In this document: piece by piece, positions 26,011 to 39,244 of the stretch
How the letters are laid out: every line of letters begins with the position of its first letter
How positions within the stretch are numbered: the stretch's first letter is position 1
Source: Paraspadella gotoi
Lineage: Eukaryota; Chaetognatha
Reading direction: 5' to 3'
DNA: 64,000 bases
NCBI GenBank assembly: GCA_051294375.1
Contig: CM119267.1
Coordinates: 22,879,486-22,943,485, forward strand
Position numbers and translations under genes: made by a program
Notes under the pieces: model-generated
Told to the model about the DNA's origin: nothing
Databases searched by the model: none
The model's input: the letters and a program-made list of their open reading frames with translations, nothing else

Positions 26011-29000
26011 GACGACCGATCCTTAACGACGAATTCCGACGATACGAAGAGACCGATTAGCGAGACGAACGACGACGACGATCCTAACGAGATTGCGGGC
26101 GACAACGAAGAAGACGTATAGTCGACGACGAGACACACGACGACGTCTCCCTTAGTAAACGACGAGCCGGCGACAACGCGAAGAAGAGATAGCGCGACCC
26201 GAGACGAACACGACGACGATCCTAACGACCGATGCCCGACACAACGAAGAAAGACGATGCGACGACGACGAACACGACGCGAATCCTAACGAGATGCCGA
26301 GACAATCGAAGAAGACGATAGGACGACGACGAACACGACGACCGATCCTAAGACGATTGCGATGAACATCGAAAGAAGACGATAGAGACGACGACGAAAC
26401 GACGACGATCCTAACGACGACTGCCGACGAAAACGAAGAAGACGATAGCGAGAGACGAACACGACGAACGATCCTATACGACGATGCCTGAGACAAGAGA
26501 AAGAAAGATAGCGACGACGAACGAACCGACGACGATCCTTACACGACGATGTCGAGGACGAAGAAGAAGAACGATAGCGAGCGACGACTAGACAGTTCAC
26601 GAGATCTAACGCACGATTGTCGCCGACAACGAAGAAGAACGATAGCGACGATCGACGACACAGACGACGATCCTAACGACGATGTGCGACGACAACGAAG
26701 AAGACGATGGACGACGACGAACACAGACGACGATGCCTAAACGCGACTGCCGACACAAGAAGAAGACGATGAGCGACGGACGACGACACGACGAGGAACG
26801 ATTCCTAACGAGACGATGCCTTCCGGACGTCTTGCACAACGTATACAGAAAGATCGTATAGCGTGACTACGATCCGCACATCACTGACGTCATCTCAACG
26901 ATCGCATCTGTGCCTCAGTACGACAATCGCATGGAACGACGGATAGCGATACGAACAACGAACAAAGCCGACGAAGATGCCTTAACTTCGTAGAAATTTG
27001 CCATGCGAAGGCAGACGACAAGAAAGAAGACGATAGCGGGACGCACGTACTGATACACGTATCGCATTCCTAGCTCGTACGATGCCGACGACAACGAAGA
27101 AGGACGAATATGCGATCGACCGTTGACGAACACACGACGAACGGATCCTAACAAGAATGACGATGCCAGCCGACGCATCAACGAAGAAGACGAGTGAGGC
27201 GCGACGCACGACGCACACCGGACGAACGATCCTAAACGACGATGCCCCGACGACAACGGAGGAAGAGCGATACTGCGACGACGAAGAACACGAAAGAGCG
27301 ACACGATCCTTATACCATGACGATCCGTTCGACGGTACTTAACTCCGAAGAAGGACGATATTGCTGAGCGATCGACGAATCCAGTCACGGAGCGATTCTC
27401 TTTCTTTAGTCTAATGAAACGATGCGCGACAACGCAAGAAGAGATAGCCAGGGACGACGACGAAAACCGTATTTTGTGAGTACTGAAATCCTAACGACGA
27501 TGTTCGACGATCGCAACGAAGAAGACGATAGCGACGACCGACGAACACGACGACGATTCTAACGACGAGCCGACGACAAGCGAAAGAAGCTAACGATAGC
27601 GACGACACGAAACAGAGACGATCCTAACGACGATGCTGACGACAACGTACCAGAAGACGTGATGCGACGACGACGAACCACGACGACGATCTAACGACCG
27701 AATGCGACGACAACGAAGAAGACGATAGTCGACGACTGACGAACAGACGACGATCCTAACGATGATGCCTTTACGACAACGAAGAAGACGATAGCGACGG
27801 ACGACGAACAGACGGCACCTACACGATGCGCGACCAACGAAGCGATAGGAGAGATCGAAACACGAGACGATCCTACACGACTGATGCCGACGACATCGAA
27901 GTAAGACGATAGCGACGACGTACGAACACGAACGACGATCCTAACGACGATGCCTGACGACAACGAAGAAGACGATAGCGACGACTGACGAGACACGACG
28001 ACGATCCTAACGACGATACCGTGTGGACAGACAACGAAGAAGACTATAGCGACGACACGAACACGAGACGACGATCCTAACGACGCATGCGCTTGTGCGA
28101 GACTAACCGAAGAAGACGATAGCCGCACGACGACGAACACTGGCGAACTGATCCCTAACGACGAGTGTCCGCGACACGGAAGGGACGAATAGCGACGACG
28201 GCGAACACGACGACGATTCCTATACGACGATGCCACACAGGAAGCGATCAGACGAAGAACCGACGAATTAACGACGGACGACACGAGAAGGCGAACACGA
28301 CGGCGACGAGGAATCCTAACGACGATGCTCGAGACAACGAAGAAGGACGATTGGACGACGGACGACGACGAACGACGATCCTCAGACGACGATGCCGACG
28401 AAAACGAAGAAGACGATTAGCGACGCATAACGTACGATTGACACGACGTACGATCCTACAGCGATGCCGGACGAACGAAGAAGACGGGATAGCTTGACGA
28501 CTGACGACAGACGACGATCCTATCGAACGAGCGACGGACAAGAAGAAGACGATAGCGACGAACTGTAGACACAGACGACGATCCACAGACGTATGGCCAG
28601 ACGATTACACAACGAAGAAGACGATATGCGACGACGACTTGAACACGGACGACATCCTAGACGCTGCCGGACCTTAGATTTGACAACGGGAAGTAGACAA
28701 TAGACGACGACGAACGAACCACGACTAATTATAAAATCGTTATTTTTAGTGTGGCTCACGGACGAATCGCCTAGGTACCGATGCTGGCGACGAGAAGGAA
28801 GCGATAGCCGAGATCTTGACGATTGAACACTTGACGACTTTTTGGATTCTTAACGGAGACGATTGCCTTGAGGATAACGAAGAAGACGATTAAGCGACGA
28901 GACGACACGACGACGATTCCTAAACGTGAGATGGCTTGAGACAGGAAGATAGTACGATAGCTGAGCGAGACGAACACGACGACGATTCCTAAGAGATGCA

Positions 29001-30000
29001 AGCCTGTTCGTTACTGGAGGATTAAGTATTGAAGAGCGGAGTTGATCCCGACTAGAACAAGGAAGGAAGCACACGATTAAAGACTAGACGACGACAGACC
29101 ACGGGCAGCGTCACTTTCATAACACGACGGACCGAATTCTAGCGTATATCTAGAGGTATTGCCGGAGAACACACGAAGAAGACGGATTTACGCTGAGCGA
29201 CCGACAACACCATTCAATGAAGCACGTAGAGGACGACTAAGGACGATATGGACCTTTCGTAAAGAATAGGGTAGCAAAAGGCGACAATGGCAAGTAGAAG
29301 ACATAGCCGTAGCACGACGATCGAACCAAAACCCTGGATCGATGTGATGGTTATTGCTATGACGGACGATCCTTGAGCTAGTTGAGAAATGCTACGCAGC
29401 TAGGTATTCTGACATGAAGACGATTCACCGCTGACGCACGAATCTGCGACCAGTACGATGCAGACTCGGCATCTTGGCGTCAAGACGATTGTCCCAGCCC
29501 TTGCAGATTGACAGTTGAAGAAGCCGATTAATGCGACGGGACCCTCGACACCACCGGCACGGGAACGACCTTAAGTTGGTACGCTGCCGCTCTTTCTGCT
29601 CTTTCCCTATCTGGTCGAACCAAAACAGAAAAGACGGATAGCCTAGACACCGTTTAAGGAAGCAGATACCGATTGAGGCGAATCACGGACACTTTTTTAT
29701 CTATCGTCGAGACGACCGATCTAACGGGGAGTCTTTTTTTTTTTTTTAGTCTAAGTTAAAAATTTTCAGATGATCCGCAGTCAGGGGTTTTAAATATTAG
29801 ATGGGTAATAGTTGGACAACCGAACGTATGATAGCTGATTGACGTTTTGAGATGAACAGTCGAGTACGTCACGATCGACCGAATCCTGTACGACGAATGC
29901 CTGTTTCGGACCGACCCGAATGAGACCGACATAGTGCGAAAGACGACGATCACGATAGAGTTTGTATCCAGGTCGATGATCCTAAGGAGGAGACGATGGA
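26011..30000. repeat. Heavily degraded copy of the 63-bp minisatellite
   Basis: The recurring words gatcctaacgacgatgcc, caacgaagaagacgatagc and gacgacgaacacgacg are those of the 15.95-kb array. Nearly every unit carries several random insertions, deletions and substitutions. Resemblance fades past about 29,100 and only fragments remain to about 30,000. The error spectrum (indel-dominated, not shared between neighbouring units) looks like unpolished single-molecule reads rather than evolutionary decay (inference). No reading frame here should be annotated. Confidence 0.85.
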
Positions 30001-31047
30001 GAGGAGAATGAGGGCTGACAGAAGAGAAAAGCGATTGGGAGAGGGAGAACGAGGAACGGACGGGGACGAGAAACGCGACGACAGACGATATAACTTGGCC
30101 TTGAGGTCGAGCGGATAGAAAGAACTCTCAAAAGACGATGGGATGCAAAAAGAAGAAATAAAAAGTAAAATTTAAATAAGAAAAAAATCCCATCAAGATT
30201 ATCGTGGTTTCTTTAAGTTGAACAATATAAATGGGGTTGGACATCCGCGCGCGCCTGCCGCGCCGCTTCGCGCGCCGCCGCCGGACAACGTCTAAGTACG
30301 TGCCTTTACACTGCGCAGGCAGCCCAGAACGAGCATCGGGCGGCTGTGTGCTCGGGATGGTTCTAAAGCCGCAAAAACTTTCCTTTTCTCGTTTCGTTTT
30401 AATAGAGGGGACAAAAGATGTCCTATTCTTGCGATTGCATTTCCCAACAGTCTTGAACATAATTATATTTTATGAGACTAAGCGAGAGCTTGGGCCTGCC
30501 GTTTCGGCGATAGGGTTCCATGACTTCTTCGAGCGCGTGACACGTTACCTCCAAGAGTGAGGGTTACTATCCCAGATACATCATGTATTGTCGGCTTTCA
30601 GTTGGTCCAAAGAGAAGGGTATATTCATGGATTGGCGTAGATTTGTTTTTTTCACTTGGGTAGTCTTCTCAAGGTGAGGTAGGTTTCAGAGAAGGACAAG
30701 ATTTCGACACTGCGTTATTCGTCCAGATACCACTCCTGCCCTTTTTAATGTTAAAAAAAGAGAAGATAAAATGGATGATTCAGCGCCGCGACTTTTTTTC
30801 TTTCGCTGTCCTTTCTCTCATTGGTCTCGATGAGTGGACGTCTTACGGCGCGTGGAGGGAATAACAAATGGTGACGTGCGAGCGCGAGCCGTCGGGTCGT
30901 GGGGCCAGGCCGGTGAGTGTTAGTCTCATGCCTCTCGCCTTCTCCTCCCGGCCTCTTTCGGAACGAACGATTCTACGTCGCGATGCGACGAAACCGAGAC
31001 GATACGCCGACGACACACGACCGACCGACGAATCCGAGACCGACCAG
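30001..31047. other. Intergenic segment between degraded array and block B copy
   Basis: Contains a GC-rich palindromic stretch near 30,240-30,300 (cgcgcgcctgccgcgccgc), then mixed sequence. The last 80 bases show array-like gac/acg words. I recognise no gene or RNA. Confidence 0.4.
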
Positions 31048-31525
31048 CGGTTTTTCGCCACCGCCACGATGACGTTTGACGTTTTGTCTCCGAGAATTTG
31101 GGTTCGCGCAACAAGAAAGGAAAGATCGTAAAGATTCGACGGAGGGAATTCGATCTTGGTGGCGGTGGAGAATGTGGTGGAGGGGGGGAAAGGTGGTGAG
31201 GGGAAGAGGGGCAAGGAGGAGATGGGAGGGGAGGAAAGGTGGGTTTCGGTGCGTTGGGTAAAGTAAATGCGAGAGGGGTGAAAGGAAAAGGTAGGAAAAG
31301 AAAGGTCGGTTTAACGGGAAAGAAGGGGAAAAAGTTAAGGAATGGTAGGGGCAGCGTAGGAAAAGAAGGGAAGGTGGAGAAATGAGACGATAGTTAGGGA
31401 TGAGGAGGGGCGGACCAGTTGAAAGGGAGAGAGGAAGAGGAGCGATATATCCGGAACACGAAAAGTAGTTGAGAATTGAAAGAGATAAAAGTGAATAGGT
31501 TCTTTTTATTTTATCCTTTAGAATT
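31048..31525 (+). repeat. Duplicated block B, right copy
   Basis: Same orientation and content as 19,346-19,815 (gccaccgccacgatgacg, then gattcgatcttggtggcgg-like words) with scattered 1-base indels. It ends in a GA tract (31,523-31,590) that joins straight to inverted block C. Confidence 0.85.
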
Positions 31526-31539
31526 GAGAGGAGAGTGAG

Positions 31540-34500
31540 AGAGAGAGAGAGAGGAAGAGGAGAGAGAGAGAGAGAGAGGAGAAGAGAGACGATAGGAAGT
31601 GGAGGACAGGAAAACAACGACTACTGAAGAGAAAAGAGGGCTGAGAAAGTTGAACGAAAAATAGTCGAAAGACAAAAAAGTAGGCGAGAAGACTAAAAAA
31701 CTTCTTTTCGGTGAGTTTCGGATTCGTGAGAGGGTTAAAGAATGATGCTTTGTCGGAAGCCTGGAAGGTTGAAAACTCCTTTCTTCTCTCGTCTCTCTCT
31801 TCTCTCTCTATCTCTCTCTCTCTCTCTCTCTCCTCGTCTCTCTCTCCTTCCTCTCTCTCTCTCTCCTCTATTTGACTATTCTTTTCCTTTTTTTTCTCTT
31901 CACTGTCAGCTTTTAAACAATCACTAGCTTTTTTACTATTTGTCATAACTATTGTTTTACTATTTTTAATAATCTGACTAATGTCTAAGTCTAATTTTAC
32001 TCTCACACGTTTTCTCTTACTCCTTTCTATCCCTCAATCATGCTTCTCTCGCTCTTTGCCCTCTCACTCCTCTTACCTCAAATATCTCCTCTCTCCCTCT
32101 TTTCTCCTTCACGCACCCCACTGCTCTACCCTCGCTCAGGCCCCCGCCTCGCCTCCCCTCGCTCGCTCCGCGACGTCGAGGTCGGAACTCGACGGTTTTT
32201 TCCCTTTCTACAAATAATCGGGTTCTTTAGTTGGTCAGTAGCGAAGGGATTTTTGGCGGGGTTTAGCGAGAGAGACGAGAGAGAGAGAGAGAGAGGAGAG
32301 AGGAGAGAGAGAGGAGAGAGAGAGGGTGGGAGGGGCAAGAAGCAGAGGTGAGACAGAGTGCGGCCGTGTCAAGATAGAGAGGAGAGAAATATGAGAGAGA
32401 ACGTTTATAATCGAGAGAGAGAGAATTTGAGAGAGGATTTAATCCAAGTCGTTTTTTTATCGCAGTGACTCTCTCTAGTTCTTTCTTTTTTCTTTCTATC
32501 TTTTTTTTTTTCTTTCTTTCGTTCTTTCTTTCTTTCTTTCTATCTTCTTCAATGTTTATTTCTTTTCTCTTTCTGTCTTTCTTTCTTTTTTATTTTTCTA
32601 TCTTTCTTTTTTTCGGTCTCTCTTTTTTTAATTCTTACTTTCTTTCTTTCTTTCTATCTTCTTTAATGTTTATTTCTTTTCTCTTTCTGTCTTTCTTTCT
32701 TTCTTCCTTTACCCACCATAGCCTGTCCAAAGTCAAGGGCAAGATAGTTAATTTTTATAAATAAATAAATTTATAAATAATGAATTTACAAGCACTAGCA
32801 ATTAACTAATAATTTATTAAATGCAACTAATTCACATTAACGTTGAGAACATGATTTCGATAATGAAGTTATCCCTTGCTTTGTCACAGGAACGAAGAAC
32901 TCTATAAAAACTTACAAAGCATTAAAATACCGTAAATTATTTTTTTTTATTAATACCAAAAACAGTATTAACTTAATCGGCAACAAAATCAATCAATAAC
33001 AACGAATAAAACTGAACTAACATCAACGATGGAGGAAAAAACTTGAAAATCATCGGATCAAAAACAATTAAAAGTCTGAACAAAATGTACCCAAAAATGT
33101 CAAATGGTACACGTGAATACTAGAAGACAAGAGCTGAAAACGTAAAAATAACAAATGAGAAAAAAAACAAAACAAACAACGTTATTGAAGCGTAAATACG
33201 TAAAAACAAAACAAAAAACAAAACGTGAGTAAAACATAAGTGTTAATTGTATAAACAAGAACATTTAAAAATAAAGATTAAACGTGACCGTAAAGGGCAG
33301 AAGAACCACGGCGCTAATAAGAGAAACGACGAAATCAATAATTTGATGATAAACACGCAAAAATTGATAAATGGAAGGGATTTGTTCTTTACATCATCAA
33401 ACTGAATAAAACGCCTCAATTTTAAATTATACGTATTTTCCCCCACGCATACAGGGCCACTCATATTATCGAAACGAAATAAAAGTCTTTGACTCCGGTG
33501 ATGTTGATGATAACTTTTGATTTCAATTTCATCCCCAAATTTAGTTTGCATACTTCCGAATTAAACCAGCGCAATTGTACAAGGGTTATTCGCTAAAGAC
33601 TGCAATATGCAAATTAGAATGAAAAAAAAGGGAAATGAGACCGGATCGGAAATCCCGACTACGATCCTCGACAAAAATGCAAATATTCCGTTGTTGATCT
33701 ACTTGTTCCGTTCTCAACTTTTTCTTGTTCTTTTTTTTGTTCCGTTCTCAACTTTTGCTTGTTCTTTTTTTTTTTTATCTCTCGACCACGAATGAAAATC
33801 GATAATTTGTCGTCAAGATTTTGATTCGCAACTTTGAAACCTGTTTTCATTTTCTTTCTTTCTTTCTCTTTCTTTCTCTTTCTTTTTTCTTTCCTTCTTT
33901 TTCCTTTCCTTTCCTTTCTTTCTTTTCCTTTGCTCTCCTTTTCTTTCCTTCTCTTTCCTTTTCTTCTATTTTCTATCCTTTGCTCTTTCCTTTCCTTTCC
34001 TTTCCTTTCCTTTCCTTTCCTTTCCTTTCCTTTCCTTTCCTTTCCTTTCCTTTCCTTTCCTTTCCTTTCCTTTCCTTTCCTTCTCCCAAATTCGATTTCA
34101 TCTCCCAAAATCCATTAACGTCGAACCTCGATTTTCTTTCTTCCTTTTTTAATTTTTGTCTTCTTTTTTTGTCTGACTTTATGGCATCCGACGTTTGTTG
34201 TTTTTTGGTCTCTGTTCTGCTCTCTCTCTCTCGTCTCTCATCCTCTCTCTTTCTCTCTCTCTCTCTCTCTCTTCTCTCCTCCTCTTCTCTCTCTCTCTCA
34301 AACCTGACGTCGCCCAACGCTTCTCAGATCCTCCGATCTTCCGATCACCAATTCGTCGTCGTCGTTGCAATTATCGTCTTCGTCGTCGTCTTCGGTGTCA
34401 TCTGAGATATTCTCGTCCTCCTCTTCGTCCTTATTTTTCGTCGTCGTCATCGTCATCGTCGTCTTCGCTATAGTCTCTCGTTCTACTATGTCATATCCAA

Positions 34501-34681
34501 TACTTATTACCATCAACCCTGTCATCCCCACAATATTTATGTCATATTTTTTGGCGTTGTTCTTTTTCGTGGTCGTGCTACTATAATCTCTCTTCCTCCT
34601 CCTCCTCTTCCTCCTCTTCCTCCTCCTTTCTCTCTCATCTTCGTTCTTGTTGTTGTCCTCTCGTCGACCTTAAACCTCAAA

Positions 34682-34713
<32 letters not shown>

Positions 34714-35229
34714 TCGTCTTCTTCTCGGACCCAAAATCGTAAAAATCCCGCGTTTCGTTTCGATTCGTTGATTCGTCGCGTTTTTGTGATTCTTTTCACG
34801 GAGATTTTATTATGTTTTTTTTTTCCAAAGAAGAAGGAAAATAAAAACCCTACAAAATCTTATAAAAATATATTTTTTAAAAAACTCCTTTGTGTTTTTT
34901 TTCTCTCAAAAATTCGCGTCGAAATTTAAACCTTCGCGCGACTCTGGATGTGATTCTCCAACCGCGAAACGCTTTTTTTTCCTTGTTTCAAATTTGAAAA
35001 AAAAAATTCCTTTTTTTTTTGGGTAAAATTTGTGAACAATTTGAGAAAGAAGCCGCGAGTCACGTGAATTCGACGCTGGAAATCGATTCACTTGGATTCA
35101 TTCCAACTCCTTAAAAACGTCAAAATGGATTCCGTTTTCCGCTCGTGCAGCATTGTGCAGTGTGTACATTTTTAGAGGAGTACAAAATAAAAAAAAGATT
35201 TTTTTAAAAAAAATTTGAGCGATAAAAAT

Positions 35230-35271
<42 letters not shown>

Positions 35272-37230
35272 GCTCGTTCACGTCACTTTGTTATTCTCAC
35301 GGTTAAGAATGAGAAAGGACACGAAAAAGTGTGAATCATCATTTTATCTTAAAGATCACGATAAAGTAAATCTTTCCTTCTGAAACTTCACCTTGAAGAT
35401 ACAATGAAAAAAAATCTACGCCATGAATTATTACGTTTGGATATTATCCATACCTCACTGTAAACGTTCAAGAATTATGGAACCACGGCTTTAAAAATGT
35501 CAAGAGGAATCGCGGAATTTTTCTTATAAAAAAGAGTTTGCTTTAAAAAGGTTCGCCTGTAAAGATGTCAACTTAAAAAAGAAATCTTGATGGATTTTTT
35601 CTTTTTAAATTTTATTTTTATTCTTTCTTTTTTATTTTGATCTATCGCTTCGCACCAAGTTTATGTCGACTGAAAAAAAAATCATTAATATTAAACTTTG
35701 ACTTGCATGAAAAATTTTAATATGACTAAAAAACGAGAGATTAAAAGTTCGCTCAATATCTCTTAAAGTATTTGTCAAGAGAAAACTTAGTTTATAACTA
35801 AAATACATACTGATCCGGTAGAATGAAGAAGGTATTTATGTTTAGAAATCTTAATACTAAGCTAGTAAGGAAAAAAGAGCACACTAAAAATAACGTAAAA
35901 CGTAACAAAGCGCTAAAAATAACCAACACGATGCAAACAGGAGTGTCAGCTCGTCGCGAAAAAAAGTGTCAAAGAAAGAGACTGCGAATTTGAAAAGATG
36001 ATTGCTCTTCTCTTCGCCCGCGGAGGTGTAACGAGGAAGGAAAACGTGCCTCGCATAATAGAAACCTGGCTATGGAGAGAGAGAGAGAGAGAGATGACGG
36101 ACGACGACGACGACGAGGGACGACACGACCAAGATAATATTCAAGAAAACCGCAATGATGGTCAACCTTGTACAGAGGCCTCAAAATAGGGGAAAAGGAA
36201 CTAAAAACCGACTTCACTTACCAACATCGACCGCAGCCTCACTTTAAACTCACCTTTTCCCCAAAAATGACGTCAATTCCTTCCCCGGGGAATTCCCCCG
36301 CTGCGTTTCCGCTCGACTTCGGCTACAATTAGGGATAATTACAACGACGCTAAAGTCAAGTCCGACGCTTACGATATGCGGGTTCGACTTCGTGGCGTCT
36401 TGTGTAGGAGATGAGGATTATCAACGGTGACGTCGCTGGTTCGAGTACGAGAATGCGAAGTTTTCTTTTCAAAATCAATCCGTATATGAAATTGGTTCAA
36501 TCAATAAAAATATTATCCAATCATTTAATAAATAAGCTAACTTGCCCCTGACTTTGGACAGGCTTTACTGGTTTAAGGCCTCCATCACTCTTACAAGATA
36601 ATGACATAGCAGGTCTCTGCAAGCTTTCAATTAAGACTGTCTCTATATCACAGACCGTAAGCAACACCGAATAACGACAAAAATGAGTTAAAGAACGGAG
36701 GCTTAACAATCAATCAAAAAAAAATAAACTAGTACAGACCTACATAAGGTTATCTTCAGCGGTGATTTCCCAACTACAATTTGTACCTTCTGCCACTTCG
36801 CCGCGGTCGGTCATCGGAGTTGCCACTCTGCCATTTGGTCATCGAGATCGTCCATTTGCCATCGGGATGAAGATTCTCCTCGTAAAATTCAAATATGGTC
36901 ACGTGATGCGACATAGATAATACAAATAGGGGAACGACGATGAAGACGACGACGACGACGAGAGAGGAAGAAAGAGAGAAGCGAAAGATCAAACAACGAA
37001 ATCATTCGACCATGAAATCTTTTCGCACGATGGACAGCTACAACAACGACAACAACAACTACGATCGATAAACCGTCGATGTTTGACTGGAAAACGACGA
37101 CCGGTTCCGAGAGGCGCACGTGGACCGACCGACCGGAGATCGTCGTCGTCGTCCTTTTCGTCGATTGACAGCGATGAACCGCGGGTCCGGTTCGAGGTTT
37201 TCGGGGCGGGTCGGAGTTTCATCGCTGTCA
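31540..37230 (-). repeat. Block C, right (inverted) arm of the duplication
   Basis: Reverse complement of 19,890-25,960 with frequent small differences. It starts with the GA tract and the gaggacaggaaaacaacgac landmark and ends near ctccggtcggtcggtccacg (complement at about 37,110-37,145). A (CCTTT)n pentamer run at 33,980-34,082 is much longer here than its complement near 23,330-23,440 in the left arm. Both arms appear non-coding. Confidence 0.9.
36485..36655 (-). repeat. Dispersed ~180-bp element, copy 3 (inverted)
   Basis: Reverse complement of the 20,505 copy, lying in the right arm at the matching position. It therefore duplicated with the arm rather than by separate insertion. Confidence 0.75.
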
Positions 37231-39213
37231 CCCCGGAGTTTCATCGCTGTCGTCGTTTGTCTCCGTCAATTTCGTCGAGAAAAATCAGGAATAACCCTTT
37301 TCCATTTTTTTTTTGTGAATGAGAATTGGAGAAGTTTGGATCCTGAAACAAATGTTTAAAATGTTTAAAATGCTTAAAATTGAAGTTAATTTCACGATAC
37401 TGTGCTAAAAATCATTAGCCAATTCTAATATCAATTTTACTTTACCTGTCGTTTCGATATGACGGTTTACAAATTAAATTAATATTCAACCTCGGAAATA
37501 CCCGGCTGATTACCCGACTATTAACGAGATATTCTAACCACTCTTAATTTGTTTTAAAATTAAAAAACTCTAAAAAAATTTATCGTTTCGTGGTATTATT
37601 ATTAAGGCCAAAAAATGTCGACGAAAAATCTTAACATTTTTTTAAATATTACTCCCAAAAAAGACCCGATTTTTCCTTCTTCCTCCCTTTTTCCATCCAA
37701 AAAAAAAGGAAATCTAGATCCCGAATCGGCGGNNNNNNNNNNNNNNNNNNNNNNNNNNNNNNNNNNNNNNNNNNNNNNNNNNNNNNNNNNNNNNNNNNNN
37801 NNNNNNNNNNNNNNNNNNNNNNNNNNNNNNNNNNNNNNNNNNNNNNNNNNNNNNNNNNNNNNNNNNNNNNNNNNNNNNNNNNNNNNNNNNNNNNNNNNNN
37901 NNNNNNNNNNNNNNNNNNNNNNNNNNNNNNNNNNNNNNNNNNNNNNNNNNNNNNNNNNNNNNNNNNNNNNNNNNNNNNNNNNNNNNNNNNNNNNNNNNNN
38001 NNNNNNNNNNNNNNNNNNNNNNNNNNNNNNNNNNNNNNNNNNNNNNNNNNNNNNNNNNNNNNNNNNNNNNNNNNNNNNNNNNNNNNNNNNNNNNNNNNNN
38101 NNNNNNNNNNNNNNNNNNNNNNNNNNNNNNNNNNNNNNNNNNNNNNNNNNNNNNNNNNNNNNNNNNNNNNNNNNNNNNNNNNNNNNNNNNNNNNNNNNNN
38201 NNNNNNNNNNNNNNNNNNNNNNNNNNNNNNNNNNNNNNNNNNNNNNNNNNNNNNNNNNNNNNNNNNNNNNNNNNNNNNNNNNNNNNNNAAAAAAAGAAGA
38301 TGTGGAAAAATTTCCGGATTTCCGTCTTGAGATCGAAATCTTCTAATTAATCCGCGTTTTTCTTCTGTTTTTTTCTCCGCAAATTAATTCGTCCGATTTC
38401 GATACAAAGAGATGTTTTATTTATTTTTTTGTTTTTTATTAATTTATATTTTCTATTTGTTTTATCTTTAAGAGAAGCGATCAGACAATGGTTTCATTGT
38501 TTTAACTCTTCTCCGGTTTTAATGGTAGGCGTTTCTACTTTTTCTGTTGTAAACTTTTCTCTTGTGGATAATTTGGTTTATGAAATTTAGTTATTAAAAA
38601 GGTTTAGAAGTGATTGAGAGGAAAATGGTGCAAATGGCTCTCACACTTAGTGTGCTGTCTTGAGTTCAGACAAGAGAAAAGCTTGCTATCGTTGTTTCAA
38701 CCCGCCCGTCACTGCTTCTACCTGGTCGAGAACCTGGGACTGTTTAATTCGGAGTTGAAGCGTTAGTACTATGCGCTGTGACGGCGCTGAAGGAAGAAGC
38801 AGCCTTATTATTACTATTATTATTATTACGTCACAACACAATCTGACATTGAGTGCGCTATGGTTATGGTCTCCATCTCTCTTACAAAAAGTAGCTTTGC
38901 AAAATCCTGCGAGCTTTCTATCTTTCTATCTCATTGTTGTTGTAGTTATTCTTTTATGTTCTTATTATTGTTAAGTCGTTGTTCACCTTCGACAGACGTC
39001 CTCGCAGTCAGTATCTCTCCTTTTCGTCTTGAGAAAAAAAAAACAAAGAAAAAACCTTCACGGATTTTTTGTTTTTTTCGCTTTGATCGAAATCTGAATC
39101 TTTCGTCTTTTGTTTTTGAGATTCGGTCCGTGAAAACGAGCGCCGCGTAAGGAGGAGGGGGGGGAAGTTTCTCTCTCTGTCTCTCTCGTTCTCTCTCTCA
39201 CGTACGCGCAATT

Positions 39214-39244
<31 letters not shown>

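Noticed and set aside
30231-30560. 109-codon GC-rich frame
   Set aside because: Arginine-rich start from a GC palindrome, no recognised domain, and located in probably error-prone sequence.
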